DNA of 64,000 nucleotides, taken from contig NZ_RAPR01000001.1 in NCBI RefSeq assembly GCF_003610235.1, forward strand, positions 8,494,001 to 8,558,000. Direction: 5' to 3'. The translations under genes and the position numbers were made by a program. Source of the stretch: Catellatospora citrea (GTDB lineage: Bacteria; Actinomycetota; Actinomycetes; Mycobacteriales; Micromonosporaceae). Position 1 is the stretch's first letter. The number at the start of each line of letters is the position of its first letter. Positions 18,175 through 26,042 of the stretch are shown one piece after another. The notes under the pieces are model-generated. The model was not told the origin of the DNA. It made no database searches and saw only the letters and a program-made list of their open reading frames with translations.

Positions 18175-18195
18175 ACCGACCGGCCGCCCCGCGGG

Positions 18196-19311
18196 TCACC
18201 GCGGGTCGACGACCCGGCCGTCCGTCGAGGTGGACGGCTGCGCCAGCTGCGGCAGGTAGTGCCGGGTGAACAGCTCGCTGATCAGGTCGCGGCGGCTGCG
18301 CACACCCGTCTTGTCGAACACGGCCTTGAGGTGGTCCTGCACCGTGTACTCGGAGATGCCCAGCGCGGTCGCTATCTGCGCGGTCGACCCACCCAGCAGC
18401 ACCTGCTGGGCGACGTCGCGCTCCCGCTGCGACAGCCCGTAGGCGTCCAGCACGATCGCGGCGAGATCACCCGGCTCGGCCGGCCCGATCGCCACCGCGG
18501 TCATCGGGGCCGGAGCCGGCCCGATCCGCCACGCGTGCAGGGCAGCCCACCTGCCGCTGCGGGTACGTGCCCGGGACCGCGCCTGGGTGGTGGCGGTGGC
18601 GGTCGCCCGCGCGGCGACGGCCTGCACGGCGTACGGCAGCGCCGACCCGGCACGATCCTCCGGCAGGTCGTCGAGCCACTGCCGGGCCGTCGGCGACACG
18701 CTGACCTCGTCCTGGTGCTCGTCGAGCACGACCAGGCCGGGCGCATCGGCGATCGTGCCGCCGTCCCGGCCCGCCAGCAGCAGCGAGCGGCGCAGTGCCG
18801 TGGTGGCGGGTTTGCTGAGCTGCCGCGCGGCGGCCAGGTCCGTGTCCGTGAACGCGGGCGAACCCGCCGCTCGGCACAGCACGAGCAGGCCCCAGGTGTG
18901 GCCGCCCTGGCGCAGCACGACCCGCAGCTCGTCGCGGATCCCCAGCGGCCGCAGGATGTCGCGGTAGTACTTGCTGGACGCCAGGTCCCCATCGGTGGAG
19001 TTGCTGAGCAGGCTCGCCGGATCCGGCCGCCGCGCCAGTGCCCGCAGGCTGTCGACGTCGTCCTGCTCGATGTGCTCGATCTCGAACAGCCGCGGCATCG
19101 TCTCCTGCGGGAAGCCGTTGCGGTGCTGCCCGCCGGTGTCGAGCAGCGTCGACGGGTCCAGCACCACCCCGCACCAGATGTCGGCCGGCACCAGCGCGGT
19201 GATGCCGCGAGTGGCGGCGTCCAGCACGTCGAGGGGAGCCTCGGCGGTGCTGAGGTCGCCGCCGATCCGTCGCAGGGCACGGTCGACGGCGTCGGGGCTC
19301 AGGGCAGGCAT
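18196..19311 (-). CDS. LuxR-family regulator with N-terminal sensory domain
   Basis: A 371-residue protein. The C-terminal helix-turn-helix (about 290-355) is a clear LuxR domain: LSQRERDVAQQVLLGGSTAQIA and EYTVQDHLKAVFDKTG. The first 180 residues look like a GAF-type domain (LRPLGIRDELRVVLRQGGHTWGLLVLCR). No receiver domain is present, so it is not a classical response regulator. Ligand and targets are unknown; it is divergent from a lipoprotein gene. Confidence 0.85.
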   Translation of the reverse strand: MPALSPDAVDRALRRIGGDLSTAEAPLDVLDAATRGITALVPADIWCGVVLDPSTLLDTGGQHRNGFPQETMPRLFEIEHIEQDDVDSLRALARRPDPASLLSNSTDGDLASSKYYRDILRPLGIRDELRVVLRQGGHTWGLLVLCRAAGSPAFTDTDLAAARQLSKPATTALRRSLLLAGRDGGTIADAPGLVVLDEHQDEVSVSPTARQWLDDLPEDRAGSALPYAVQAVAARATATATTQARSRARTRSGRWAALHAWRIGPAPAPMTAVAIGPAEPGDLAAIVLDAYGLSQRERDVAQQVLLGGSTAQIATALGISEYTVQDHLKAVFDKTGVRSRRDLISELFTRHYLPQLAQPSTSTDGRVVDPR

Positions 19312-19457
19312 GCGGGTGAGCCTAGGCAGTGATCCCAGACTTCTGGGATGGGCCGAACGAACCCGAGTGAATAACCTGCCCGGGACACCAACCGGACCGG
19401 TGGCCGCCTCCGCGTCCGACGATTCGGCCGTGTCCGCGGCCAGGGAGCGAGCAGCAC

Positions 19458-20168
19458 GTGTCCTGGATGACCGTCCGTAGGAACGGGTTGGCGCTGCTCG
19501 CGGGGGCGGCTGTCGCCGTCTCGGGGGCCTGCGGTGCGGACGGCGGTGGCGGCGCCCCGGTCGGCTCCGCGTCGGGAGCAGTCACGTCAGCCGGGCCGTC
19601 CGCGCAGCCAGGCGCCGGTGCGGCCGGCTGCGCGGACTCGCCCGCCGCCCCGGACAACGCGGCCGCGATCGAGGCGGCCTGGCGCGCGGTGCCCGCCGGG
19701 CTGCGCACGACCCTCGCGGCCGAGGGTCTGAAACCGGACGGCGCCCACGGTGGCATGGCCCCGGCGGCCGTGGTCAGCGGCCTGGTCGGGATCCACGTCA
19801 CCAACCTGCTCGCCGCGGCGGGAATCGACGACGCGCAGCGGCACTCGGCGCGCATCACCGCCGACGTGTACACCGCGCTCGTCAACCGGGACGCGGCCGC
19901 TGCGGCCGGCACCAAACCGCCGGGCCTGCTGACCATCGTCCGCGAGCGGCAGGACCACTTCGCCAAGGGCATGGGCGGGTACGGCGTCAACGTCAAGTTC
20001 CTGCCCGAGGCCGTCGTGGCCGACCTGAACACGCTGTTCGGGCCGGTGCCGGACGGCGTCAGGCAGGGCCCCTCAGCCGGTTCCGGCAAGCCCTACTACC
20101 GCCCGACCATGACCGGCAGCGACATGTTGACCTTCTGGCCGGTCGGCTTCGCCGGCGGCGGCTGCTGA
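19458..20168 (+). CDS. Hypothetical lipoprotein
   Basis: A 236-residue protein with a lipoprotein signal: RRNGLALLAGAAVAV followed by the lipobox VSGAC, putting the lipidated Cys near residue 26. A low-complexity Gly/Ala/Ser linker follows, then a domain of about 180 residues with HVTNLLAAAGIDDAQRHSARIT and a MTGSDMLTFWPVGFAGGGC end. I do not recognise the domain. GTG start; an ATG three codons later is possible. Divergent from the LuxR-family gene. Confidence 0.65.
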   Translation: MSWMTVRRNGLALLAGAAVAVSGACGADGGGGAPVGSASGAVTSAGPSAQPGAGAAGCADSPAAPDNAAAIEAAWRAVPAGLRTTLAAEGLKPDGAHGGMAPAAVVSGLVGIHVTNLLAAAGIDDAQRHSARITADVYTALVNRDAAAAAGTKPPGLLTIVRERQDHFAKGMGGYGVNVKFLPEAVVADLNTLFGPVPDGVRQGPSAGSGKPYYRPTMTGSDMLTFWPVGFAGGGC

Positions 20169-20186
20169 CGCCGCAGCCGGGGACAC

Positions 20187-20609
20187 TCAGGCGGGCGGGT
20201 GCTCGGCCAGCCACACCGACGCCCGCCGGGCCGAGGCGCGCGACAGCCAGGCGTCCTGGACCAGCTCGGCCAGTTCCCGGCGGCTGATCTCGCCGATCCG
20301 GCAGGCCCGCAGCAGCACCGACGGGTGTCCGTTGAAGTGCGCGGTGGTGAAGTACGGCGAGGACTCGTCCTGGACCATCGCCTGCTTGTCGGCGTCCGAG
20401 CCGACCCAGAAGACGATCACGTCGGGGTAGCGCTCGCCGGTGTCGGGGTCGACGGCGTCCGGCCGGGGATTGCGGAAGAAGATGAACGACTTCCCGCCCA
20501 CCTGGTAGACGGGGTTCTCCCCGGTCCCGTACTCGACGGTGACGTGCGGCATGGCCGAGGCCAGGTCGTGCACGTCGTCCACCCGGGCGGGCCGCTCGTC
20601 GTCGGACAT
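20187..20609 (-). CDS. MmcQ/YjbR-like protein
   Basis: A 140-residue protein of MmcQ/YjbR (DUF419) type, a CyaY-like fold of unknown role. Landmarks are AMPHVTVEYGTGENPVYQVGG near the start and YFTTAHFNGHPSVLLRACRIGEISRRELAELVQDAW, then the family's usual closing helix. The ATG at 20609 is chosen; an in-frame ATG four codons upstream has no better ribosome site. It converges on the lipoprotein gene. Confidence 0.75.
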   Translation of the reverse strand: MSDDERPARVDDVHDLASAMPHVTVEYGTGENPVYQVGGKSFIFFRNPRPDAVDPDTGERYPDVIVFWVGSDADKQAMVQDESSPYFTTAHFNGHPSVLLRACRIGEISRRELAELVQDAWLSRASARRASVWLAEHPPA

Positions 20610-20725
20610 GCCCCTGAGCATATGCCGTGGCGTGTCCGTCTGACCTGCGCCGGACCGCGGGTGCGGATCGGCTCGTCCCGCTCCGACGCCGGAGGCCGGA
20701 AGCCGGGGATCGTTAGACTGCCTCG

Positions 20726-22363
20726 GTGGGCCTGACGGAAATGAAGCGTGCGGCGCTGGCGCACGACGCTCCCGGGTTTGTCGATGCGCTCGTGGCGTTG
20801 TCGCAGACAGATGTCTACTGGGGACGCCGGCTGGATGAGGTACGCCATGCCGTCAAGCTCAAGGAGCTGCCGTTCCGAGTCACGGCCGCGGTCGCGCTGG
20901 GGGAGAAGCTCTCCTCGGTGCCGGGCGAGGATGCCAAGTGCCTGCTCGACTATGTGATCGACTACTTGCTCATGGAAGAGGGCCGTCGGACGGAGCTGCC
21001 GGACGCGCTGGCGATTCTCGGGGTGGCTGCGAAGTACTGGGAGTTCACCACGTACGTCGCGTTGGAAGAGCTGGGTGCGACCGTGCTCGAGGCGGGCGGG
21101 ACACTCGCCCCCGAGGTCGTGGCGGTCATGCGGCGCACCGCCACGATAGAAGGGCATCGGTCCTTGAAAGCGTTCGTGGCCGGACTCAGGCAGCCGTTGC
21201 TGAATCAAGGTGACGCCTGGGCGGACCGGGCGCTGGCCGACCTGTCCGCGATGGGCGACGACTGGCGCGAGCTGGTGGTTCACGCGGCGGACGTGACCTG
21301 GGACGCCCTCCCGCCCGAGTGGGCCGCCCCGACACCCGAGTGGGAGGAGGAGGCCCACCGGTTGCTGGTCAAGATCGGCCCGGGCAGCGTGCGTAAGGGC
21401 GTCCTCGGCTGGCTGGCGCTGGCCGACGCGCCGCGCGCGGTCTCGCTTCGCGATCGGACGGGATACGGCCGCGAGCAGCGTGGCGACCTGTACAACTCCA
21501 TGGTGTTGCGCCGGTTGGTGTGGCTGCTCGGCCTGCTGCCGCCCGACGAGCAGCTGACCCGGAGCCTGGCCGACGCCGCGGAGGCCAACCTGCGCAAGGT
21601 TCCCGGTGGGCCGCGCAACCGGCCGGTGGCCGAGGGCGCCGTCCACGCGCTGTCCCGCCACACCGACACCGAGGCAGGCATGGACGCCCTGGCCCAGCTG
21701 GTGCGCCTCGCGGCGCGGGTCACCCACAAACCCACCGCGCAGCAGATCGGCGCGGCGATCGACGCCGCGGCCGCGGCACTGCAGGCAACCCGCGAGCAGG
21801 TGCTCGACTTCGCGGTGCCCTCCTTCGGCCTGACCGAGGTCGGCCGGCGGGCAGAGCGTTTCGGCGAGGACCCCGGCGACACCGGCATCCTGCGTATCGA
21901 GGGCACCAGGGCGGACATCGAGTGGCGCAACGGCGCGGGCATGACCGTCGGGTCGCCGCCCACGGCGGTGAAACAGGGCTTTCCCGAGCAGCTCAAGCAG
22001 TTTCGCGAGTCGGCGAAGGAGCTGGGCAGGACGCTGACCGCGCTGACTGCGGCGCTGCAATGCCAGCTCGGCGCCCGGCAACCCTGGCGCTACGGCGCGT
22101 GGCGTGCCCTCGTGTTCGACCACGTCGTGGTGGGAGCCCTGGCCCGCGGCCTGCTCTGGCGAGTCGACGGCCGCCTCTGCGGCTACGCGGGCGGCGAGCT
22201 GCGCCCCGTCGACGGCACGGCGATGCCGCCGGCTGGCAGGGGGGAGCCCGTGCGGCTCTGGGACCCTGCGTCAAGCTCGTTCGACGAGGTGGTCGCGGCG
22301 CGGGAATGGCTGGTCCGCCATGGCATCATCCAGCCATTCCCGCAGGCGCCGGTCGACTTGTGA
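20726..22363 (+). CDS. DUF4132-type protein ending before the usual C-terminal region
   Basis: A 545-residue protein. The first 340 residues form alpha-helical, HEAT-like repeats; from about 345 (AIDAAAAALQATREQVLDFAVPSFGLTEVGRR) it resembles the WGR-associated DUF4132 proteins, including WRNGAGMTVGSPP and a FDHVVVGALARGLLWRVDG strand. In DUF4132 proteins the segment after a HGIIQPFxQA motif normally continues for another 100-200 residues; here the frame stops three residues after QPFPQAP, 9 bp from the stop of the GH20 gene. It may be truncated by a rearrangement. The function of the family is unknown; some members neighbour stress or defence loci. Confidence 0.6.
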   Translation: MGLTEMKRAALAHDAPGFVDALVALSQTDVYWGRRLDEVRHAVKLKELPFRVTAAVALGEKLSSVPGEDAKCLLDYVIDYLLMEEGRRTELPDALAILGVAAKYWEFTTYVALEELGATVLEAGGTLAPEVVAVMRRTATIEGHRSLKAFVAGLRQPLLNQGDAWADRALADLSAMGDDWRELVVHAADVTWDALPPEWAAPTPEWEEEAHRLLVKIGPGSVRKGVLGWLALADAPRAVSLRDRTGYGREQRGDLYNSMVLRRLVWLLGLLPPDEQLTRSLADAAEANLRKVPGGPRNRPVAEGAVHALSRHTDTEAGMDALAQLVRLAARVTHKPTAQQIGAAIDAAAAALQATREQVLDFAVPSFGLTEVGRRAERFGEDPGDTGILRIEGTRADIEWRNGAGMTVGSPPTAVKQGFPEQLKQFRESAKELGRTLTALTAALQCQLGARQPWRYGAWRALVFDHVVVGALARGLLWRVDGRLCGYAGGELRPVDGTAMPPAGRGEPVRLWDPASSSFDEVVAAREWLVRHGIIQPFPQAPVDL

Positions 22364-22372
22364 AGGTCCACC

Positions 22373-24730
22373 TCAGGGAGTGAGGGCGAAGCTGTCGATG
22401 TCGAACAGGCTGCCCGTGCCGGTGAAGACGAGGTACAGCGGTCCTGAGCCGGTGCTGATGGTGGTGGTGACGTCGGTGTAGTTGCCCCAGCCGCCGGTGT
22501 TGGCGACGGTGGCGGTGCCGAGCAGGGGGCCGGTGGCGGAGCCGGTGCGGATCTGGACGGCGCCGCCGTTGCCGCCGGAGGAGACGCGGGCGGTGAAGCC
22601 GGTCTTGCCCGTGGGGTTGACGCCGGAGAATCCGATCCAGTCGCCGTTCTCGATGTAGCCGACGCGGTTGCCGCCGTTTGCCGCGGCGTCGGCGACGATC
22701 TGCACACCCGACTGCGAGCTGTACGACTCCGCCTCGACCCGGGTCGCCGGTGGCGCGGTGCCGGTGAGGGCGAAGCTGTCGATGTCGAAGAGGCTGCCGG
22801 TGCCGGTGAAGACGAGGTACAGCGGTCCTGAGCCGCTGTTGATGGTGGTGGTGACGTCGGTGTAGTTGCCCCAGCCGCCGGTGTTGGCGACGGTGGCGGT
22901 GCCGAGCAGGGGGCCGGTGGCGGAGCCGGTGCGGATCTGGACGGCGCCGCCGTTGCCGCCGGAGGAGACGCGGGCGGTGAAGCCGGTCTTGCCCGTGGGG
23001 TTGACGCCGGAGAATCCGATCCAGTCGCCGTTCTCGATGTAGCCGACGCGGTTGCCGCCGTTTGCCGCGGCGTCGGCGACGATCTGCACACCCGACTGCG
23101 AGCTGTACGACTCCGCCTCGATGCGTCCGGTCGCGGGCGGGGTCGCCCACGGCACCTGCGGGGACCGGTAGAAGTTGATGCCCTGCGCCGTCCACCGGGG
23201 GCCCTGTGCGCCCAGGCGGGTCTTGAAGGCGTCCCAGTTGCGGGCCGACTGCGGCGACCAGGCCAGCTCGGCGAGGGCGGGCAGGCGCGGGAAGGCCATG
23301 AACTCGATGTCGGCGAGCTTGGTGAGGGTCTCGCTCCACATCGGGGCCTCCACCCCGAGGATCGCACTGGCCGGCACATTGGTGAGCAGGGTGGCGGGAT
23401 CCCAGTTGTACGCGGTCTGCACCTCGATCAGGCCGGCCCAGCTGAGTCCGAGCGGGGTCTGGTTGGTGTACTTCATGTCCAGGTACGCCTTGTTGGCGGG
23501 CGACATCACCACCTTCGCGCCCTTGCTGACGGCGGCGCTCAGGTCGGCGTCGGAGGTGGTCGTGCCCCAGTACTGCGCGATCCGGCCGGGGGTGTGGTCG
23601 GCCTGGCCGAGCTGGTGCCAGCCCATGACGGTCTTGCCCGCGTTGCCGACGAACGGCTGGATGCGGTTCATGAACGTGCGGTAGTCGGCGTCGGAGGTGC
23701 TGTTCGCCTCGTCGCCGCCGATGTGCAGGTACGGGCCGGGGGTGAGGGCCGCGAGTTCGGCGAGGACCTGCTGCACGAACGTGTAGGTGATCTCCTTGCC
23801 GACGCACAGCGAGCTGAAGCCCACGCTGGTGCCCGTGTACAGCGGCGGGGCCGTGTTGTTGCAGTTGAGTTCGGCGTACGAGGCCAGGGCGGCGTTGGTG
23901 TGCCCGGGCATGTCGATCTCCGGCACGATCGTGATGTGGCGGGCGGCGGCGTAGGCGACGAGGTCGGTGTACTGCGCCTTGGTGTAGTAGCCGCCCGCGC
24001 CGCCGCCGACCTGCGTGCTGCCGCCGACGGTCGCCAGGCGGGGCCAGGCGTCCACGACGATCCGCCAGCCCTGGTCGTCGGACAGGTGCAGGTGCAGCGT
24101 ATTGATCTTGTATTGGCTGATCTCGTCCAGGTATCGCTTGACGACGTCCACGCCGAAGAAGTGCCGCGACACGTCGAGCATCGCGCCGCGGTAGCCGTAG
24201 CGCGGGTAGTCGACGATCCGGCCGCCGGCGAGCTCCCACGGTCCGGGCTGGACGGTGCGCGCCTCGACGGCCGCGGGCAGCAGTTGCCGCAGCGTCTGCA
24301 CGCCGTGGAACAGCCCGGCCGGCGTCTGCGCCCGGACGGTGACCAGGGCCGCGGTCACGTCCAGCTGGTAGCCCTCACTGCCGACGCTCGGGTCCGCGCC
24401 GGACAGCAGCAGCGCGATGCCGCTGGTCGGGGTGCCGCTGGTGGTGGTGACGGGCAGGGCGTAGCCGGTGGAGGGGCGCAGCAGGTCGGCGAGGTAGGAG
24501 CCGACGGCGGTGGCGGCCGGCGAGCCCGTCGGGGTCTGGATCGTGGCGGCCGCGGGCAGCGTATACGTGACGCCGGCGGCAGGCTGTGCCGACACCGGCA
24601 CGGGCACCACGCTTTGCAGGCTCACGGGAGCGGCGTCGGCCGGTGTGGCGGCGCCGATCCAGGCGAACCCGGCGGCGGTGACGACGGCGACTGCGGAGAC
24701 GAGCAGAACTTGCCGGGCGCGACGATGCAC
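22373..24730 (-). CDS. Secreted GH20 beta-N-acetylhexosaminidase with two CBM6 modules
   Basis: A 785-residue secreted enzyme. A signal peptide (about 1-34, ending PADAA) is followed by a GH20b domain, then the TIM barrel with LDVSRHFF, SDDQGWRI and the catalytic pair Asp340-Glu341 in LHIGGDEAN. GH20 enzymes cleave terminal GlcNAc/GalNAc by substrate-assisted catalysis, so chitin or glycan oligomers are the likely substrates. Two carbohydrate-binding CBM6 modules close the protein (about 536-655 and 664-783); their DNA is almost identical. GTG start behind GGAGGACGTC. Confidence 0.93.
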   Translation of the reverse strand: MHRRARQVLLVSAVAVVTAAGFAWIGAATPADAAPVSLQSVVPVPVSAQPAAGVTYTLPAAATIQTPTGSPAATAVGSYLADLLRPSTGYALPVTTTSGTPTSGIALLLSGADPSVGSEGYQLDVTAALVTVRAQTPAGLFHGVQTLRQLLPAAVEARTVQPGPWELAGGRIVDYPRYGYRGAMLDVSRHFFGVDVVKRYLDEISQYKINTLHLHLSDDQGWRIVVDAWPRLATVGGSTQVGGGAGGYYTKAQYTDLVAYAAARHITIVPEIDMPGHTNAALASYAELNCNNTAPPLYTGTSVGFSSLCVGKEITYTFVQQVLAELAALTPGPYLHIGGDEANSTSDADYRTFMNRIQPFVGNAGKTVMGWHQLGQADHTPGRIAQYWGTTTSDADLSAAVSKGAKVVMSPANKAYLDMKYTNQTPLGLSWAGLIEVQTAYNWDPATLLTNVPASAILGVEAPMWSETLTKLADIEFMAFPRLPALAELAWSPQSARNWDAFKTRLGAQGPRWTAQGINFYRSPQVPWATPPATGRIEAESYSSQSGVQIVADAAANGGNRVGYIENGDWIGFSGVNPTGKTGFTARVSSGGNGGAVQIRTGSATGPLLGTATVANTGGWGNYTDVTTTINSGSGPLYLVFTGTGSLFDIDSFALTGTAPPATRVEAESYSSQSGVQIVADAAANGGNRVGYIENGDWIGFSGVNPTGKTGFTARVSSGGNGGAVQIRTGSATGPLLGTATVANTGGWGNYTDVTTTISTGSGPLYLVFTGTGSLFDIDSFALTP
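22381..22737. repeat. CBM6 direct repeat, copy A
   Basis: A 357-bp stretch that matches 22765-23121 at a constant offset of 384 bp with only about five differences by eye. It encodes the C-terminal CBM6 module of the GH20 enzyme. This points to recent duplication or gene conversion. Confidence 0.9.
22765..23121. repeat. CBM6 direct repeat, copy B
   Basis: The partner of copy A, encoding the inner CBM6 module. The 27-bp spacer codes a short Pro/Ala linker and is not repeated. Confidence 0.9.
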
Positions 24731-24748
24731 GACGTCCTCCAGCGAAAC

Positions 24749-24766
24749 GGTAAAGTTTCCTGTTAG
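24749..24766. promoter_or_regulatory. Possible GH20 operator
   Basis: Upstream of the GH20 start, on the minus strand, CTAACAGGAAACTTTACC forms an imperfect palindrome centred on GGAAACTTT. Similar GGAAA-TTTCC sites precede many actinobacterial glycosidase genes in my recollection. It is only a candidate. Confidence 0.35.
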
Positions 24767-24838
24767 TTTGACGGCAGGCTATGTCCAGGGGTCGGCGGTG
24801 TCAAGCGCGGCGGTGTCGGTGCCGGGTACATTCGGCGG

Positions 24839-25609
24839 GTGACCGAACTGGAGCTGTGGCGCGTCGAGATCGACGGGGGAGCCGCCGACGAGGCGGCCCT
24901 GGCGCTGATCGAGCACCGCGCCTGGGGCCACTTCACCGCGATGCAGGTGCGCGAAGGCCGCACCCGAGGGCTGGACCTGCATCTCACCCGGTTACAGGCG
25001 GCCCACCGCGCGATGTACGACCTGGAGATCGACGCCGAGCAGATCCGCGACCGGGTCCGGCACGCGCTGGACGGCATCCCGGACGCGTCGGTGCGCGTCT
25101 ACGGCTACTGGAACGGGCTCATCGTGACGGTGCGCAGGCCCGAACAGATGCCCACGCGCCCGCACGCGATGAGTTCGCAGCATTTCCAGCGCCCACTCGC
25201 CGGGTTCAAGCACCCGGGCAGCGGGGCGGCCCAGGGCTACTTCCTCGACCGGGCGCTCGCCGCCGGGTTCGATGAAGCCCTGCTGGTGGGCGCAGACGGG
25301 ACCGTCGCCGAGGGCGCGATCACCAACGTCGGCTTCTGGCGCGCCGGCACGATCGTCTGGCCGGACGCGCCCGCACTGCCCGGCATCACCATGCTCGTGC
25401 TGCGTCGCGCGCTCGCGGCGCACGGCGTGACGCAGGGCCGGGCGTCGGTCCGCCTCGCGGATCTGGCGGAGTACGACGGGATGTTCCTGTGCAACTCGCG
25501 CGGCTGGGCGCCGGTGGACCGCGTCGACGACACGCCGGTGCCGGTTCCTGTCGAGATGACGGAAGCGATCGCGCGCGCCTATGACTCCGCGCCATGGGAT
25601 CCGATCTGA
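24839..25609 (+). CDS. Class IV aminotransferase-like PLP enzyme
   Basis: A 256-residue protein of the class IV aminotransferase fold (branched-chain aminotransferase/4-amino-4-deoxychorismate lyase). The LLVGADGTVAEGAITNVGFWRAG stretch is the family signature, with the Glu that contacts the PLP nitrogen; the Schiff-base Lys is probably in GFKHPGSG. The C-terminal LADLAEYDGMFLCNSRGWAPV is also typical. It is single and not next to folate or branched-chain genes, so the reaction is not assigned. GTG start. Confidence 0.82.
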   Translation: MTELELWRVEIDGGAADEAALALIEHRAWGHFTAMQVREGRTRGLDLHLTRLQAAHRAMYDLEIDAEQIRDRVRHALDGIPDASVRVYGYWNGLIVTVRRPEQMPTRPHAMSSQHFQRPLAGFKHPGSGAAQGYFLDRALAAGFDEALLVGADGTVAEGAITNVGFWRAGTIVWPDAPALPGITMLVLRRALAAHGVTQGRASVRLADLAEYDGMFLCNSRGWAPVDRVDDTPVPVPVEMTEAIARAYDSAPWDPI

Positions 25610-25658
25610 GCGAACCATCCTGCCGCCCCGTCGGCACCGGCTGACCAAATCTATAAAG

Positions 25659-25675
25659 CCTATAGGGATAGTAGG
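25659..25675. promoter_or_regulatory. Candidate sulfur-type operator or promoter
   Basis: CCTATAGGGATAGTAGG lies in an unusually AT-rich patch (from about 25645) 112 bp ahead of the leader peptide. It agrees at 12 of 17 positions with the element at 39439-39455 ahead of the facing transporter operon. TATAGG could also act as a -10. Role inferred. Confidence 0.45.
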
Positions 25676-25770
25676 AGATCGGTCAACGAAATCGGCCTCC
25701 AAAGTGGGCATGACGACAAGATGCCCGACGATCGTTGACGGCTTCGGCCGGGACGGTGCTTCATTAGTCC

Positions 25771-25848
25771 ATGTCCAGAGAGCTGCGGCTGACAACGCGC
25801 TCCTATATCGACTTCGGTCGGGTGTGGTCGAGCTCCTGTCTGAGCTGA
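25771..25848 (+). CDS. Cysteine-type leader peptide
   Basis: A 25-residue frame preceded by an in-frame stop. Its core RSYIDFGRVWSSSC fits the R-x-(H/Y)-(V/I)-D-(L/F)-x-R-V-x-S-x-x-C pattern of the putative leader peptides found ahead of actinobacterial sulfur-assimilation genes. Ribosome stalling or pausing at the Cys codon is thought to sense cysteine supply. It lies 194 bp before the first structural gene, and the intervening GC-rich mRNA can form hairpins. There is no strong ribosome site, so a leaderless start is possible. Confidence 0.7.
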   Translation: MSRELRLTTRSYIDFGRVWSSSCLS

Positions 25849-26042
25849 CCTGACGACCCGTGCCTGCCGGGCCCGCCGCGACAGCGGCGCACCCGCCCAC
25901 CGGCGCACCCGCCTGACCCTGCCGGCTCGACGACGAGCGGCATCTGCCGGCGGCCGCCACCCCCTTGCCTTCACCGGTTGATTCGCCGTGCCGACCCCGC
26001 GGTCGGTCGGGCGCGCCCGGGCTCCGACAGGAGAAGACCTTC

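Noticed and set aside
22381..23121. CRISPR-like or mobile repeat
   Set aside because: The copies are coding CBM6 modules in frame within one gene, without terminal repeats.
25581..25853. 90-codon frame overlapping the leader region
   Set aside because: Mixed codon use and no ribosome site; the leader peptide in another frame explains the conservation-like motif better.
25640..26040. SAM-type (S-box) riboswitch
   Set aside because: I could not find the conserved core strands or kink-turn; the region fits a leader peptide with GC-rich stems instead.
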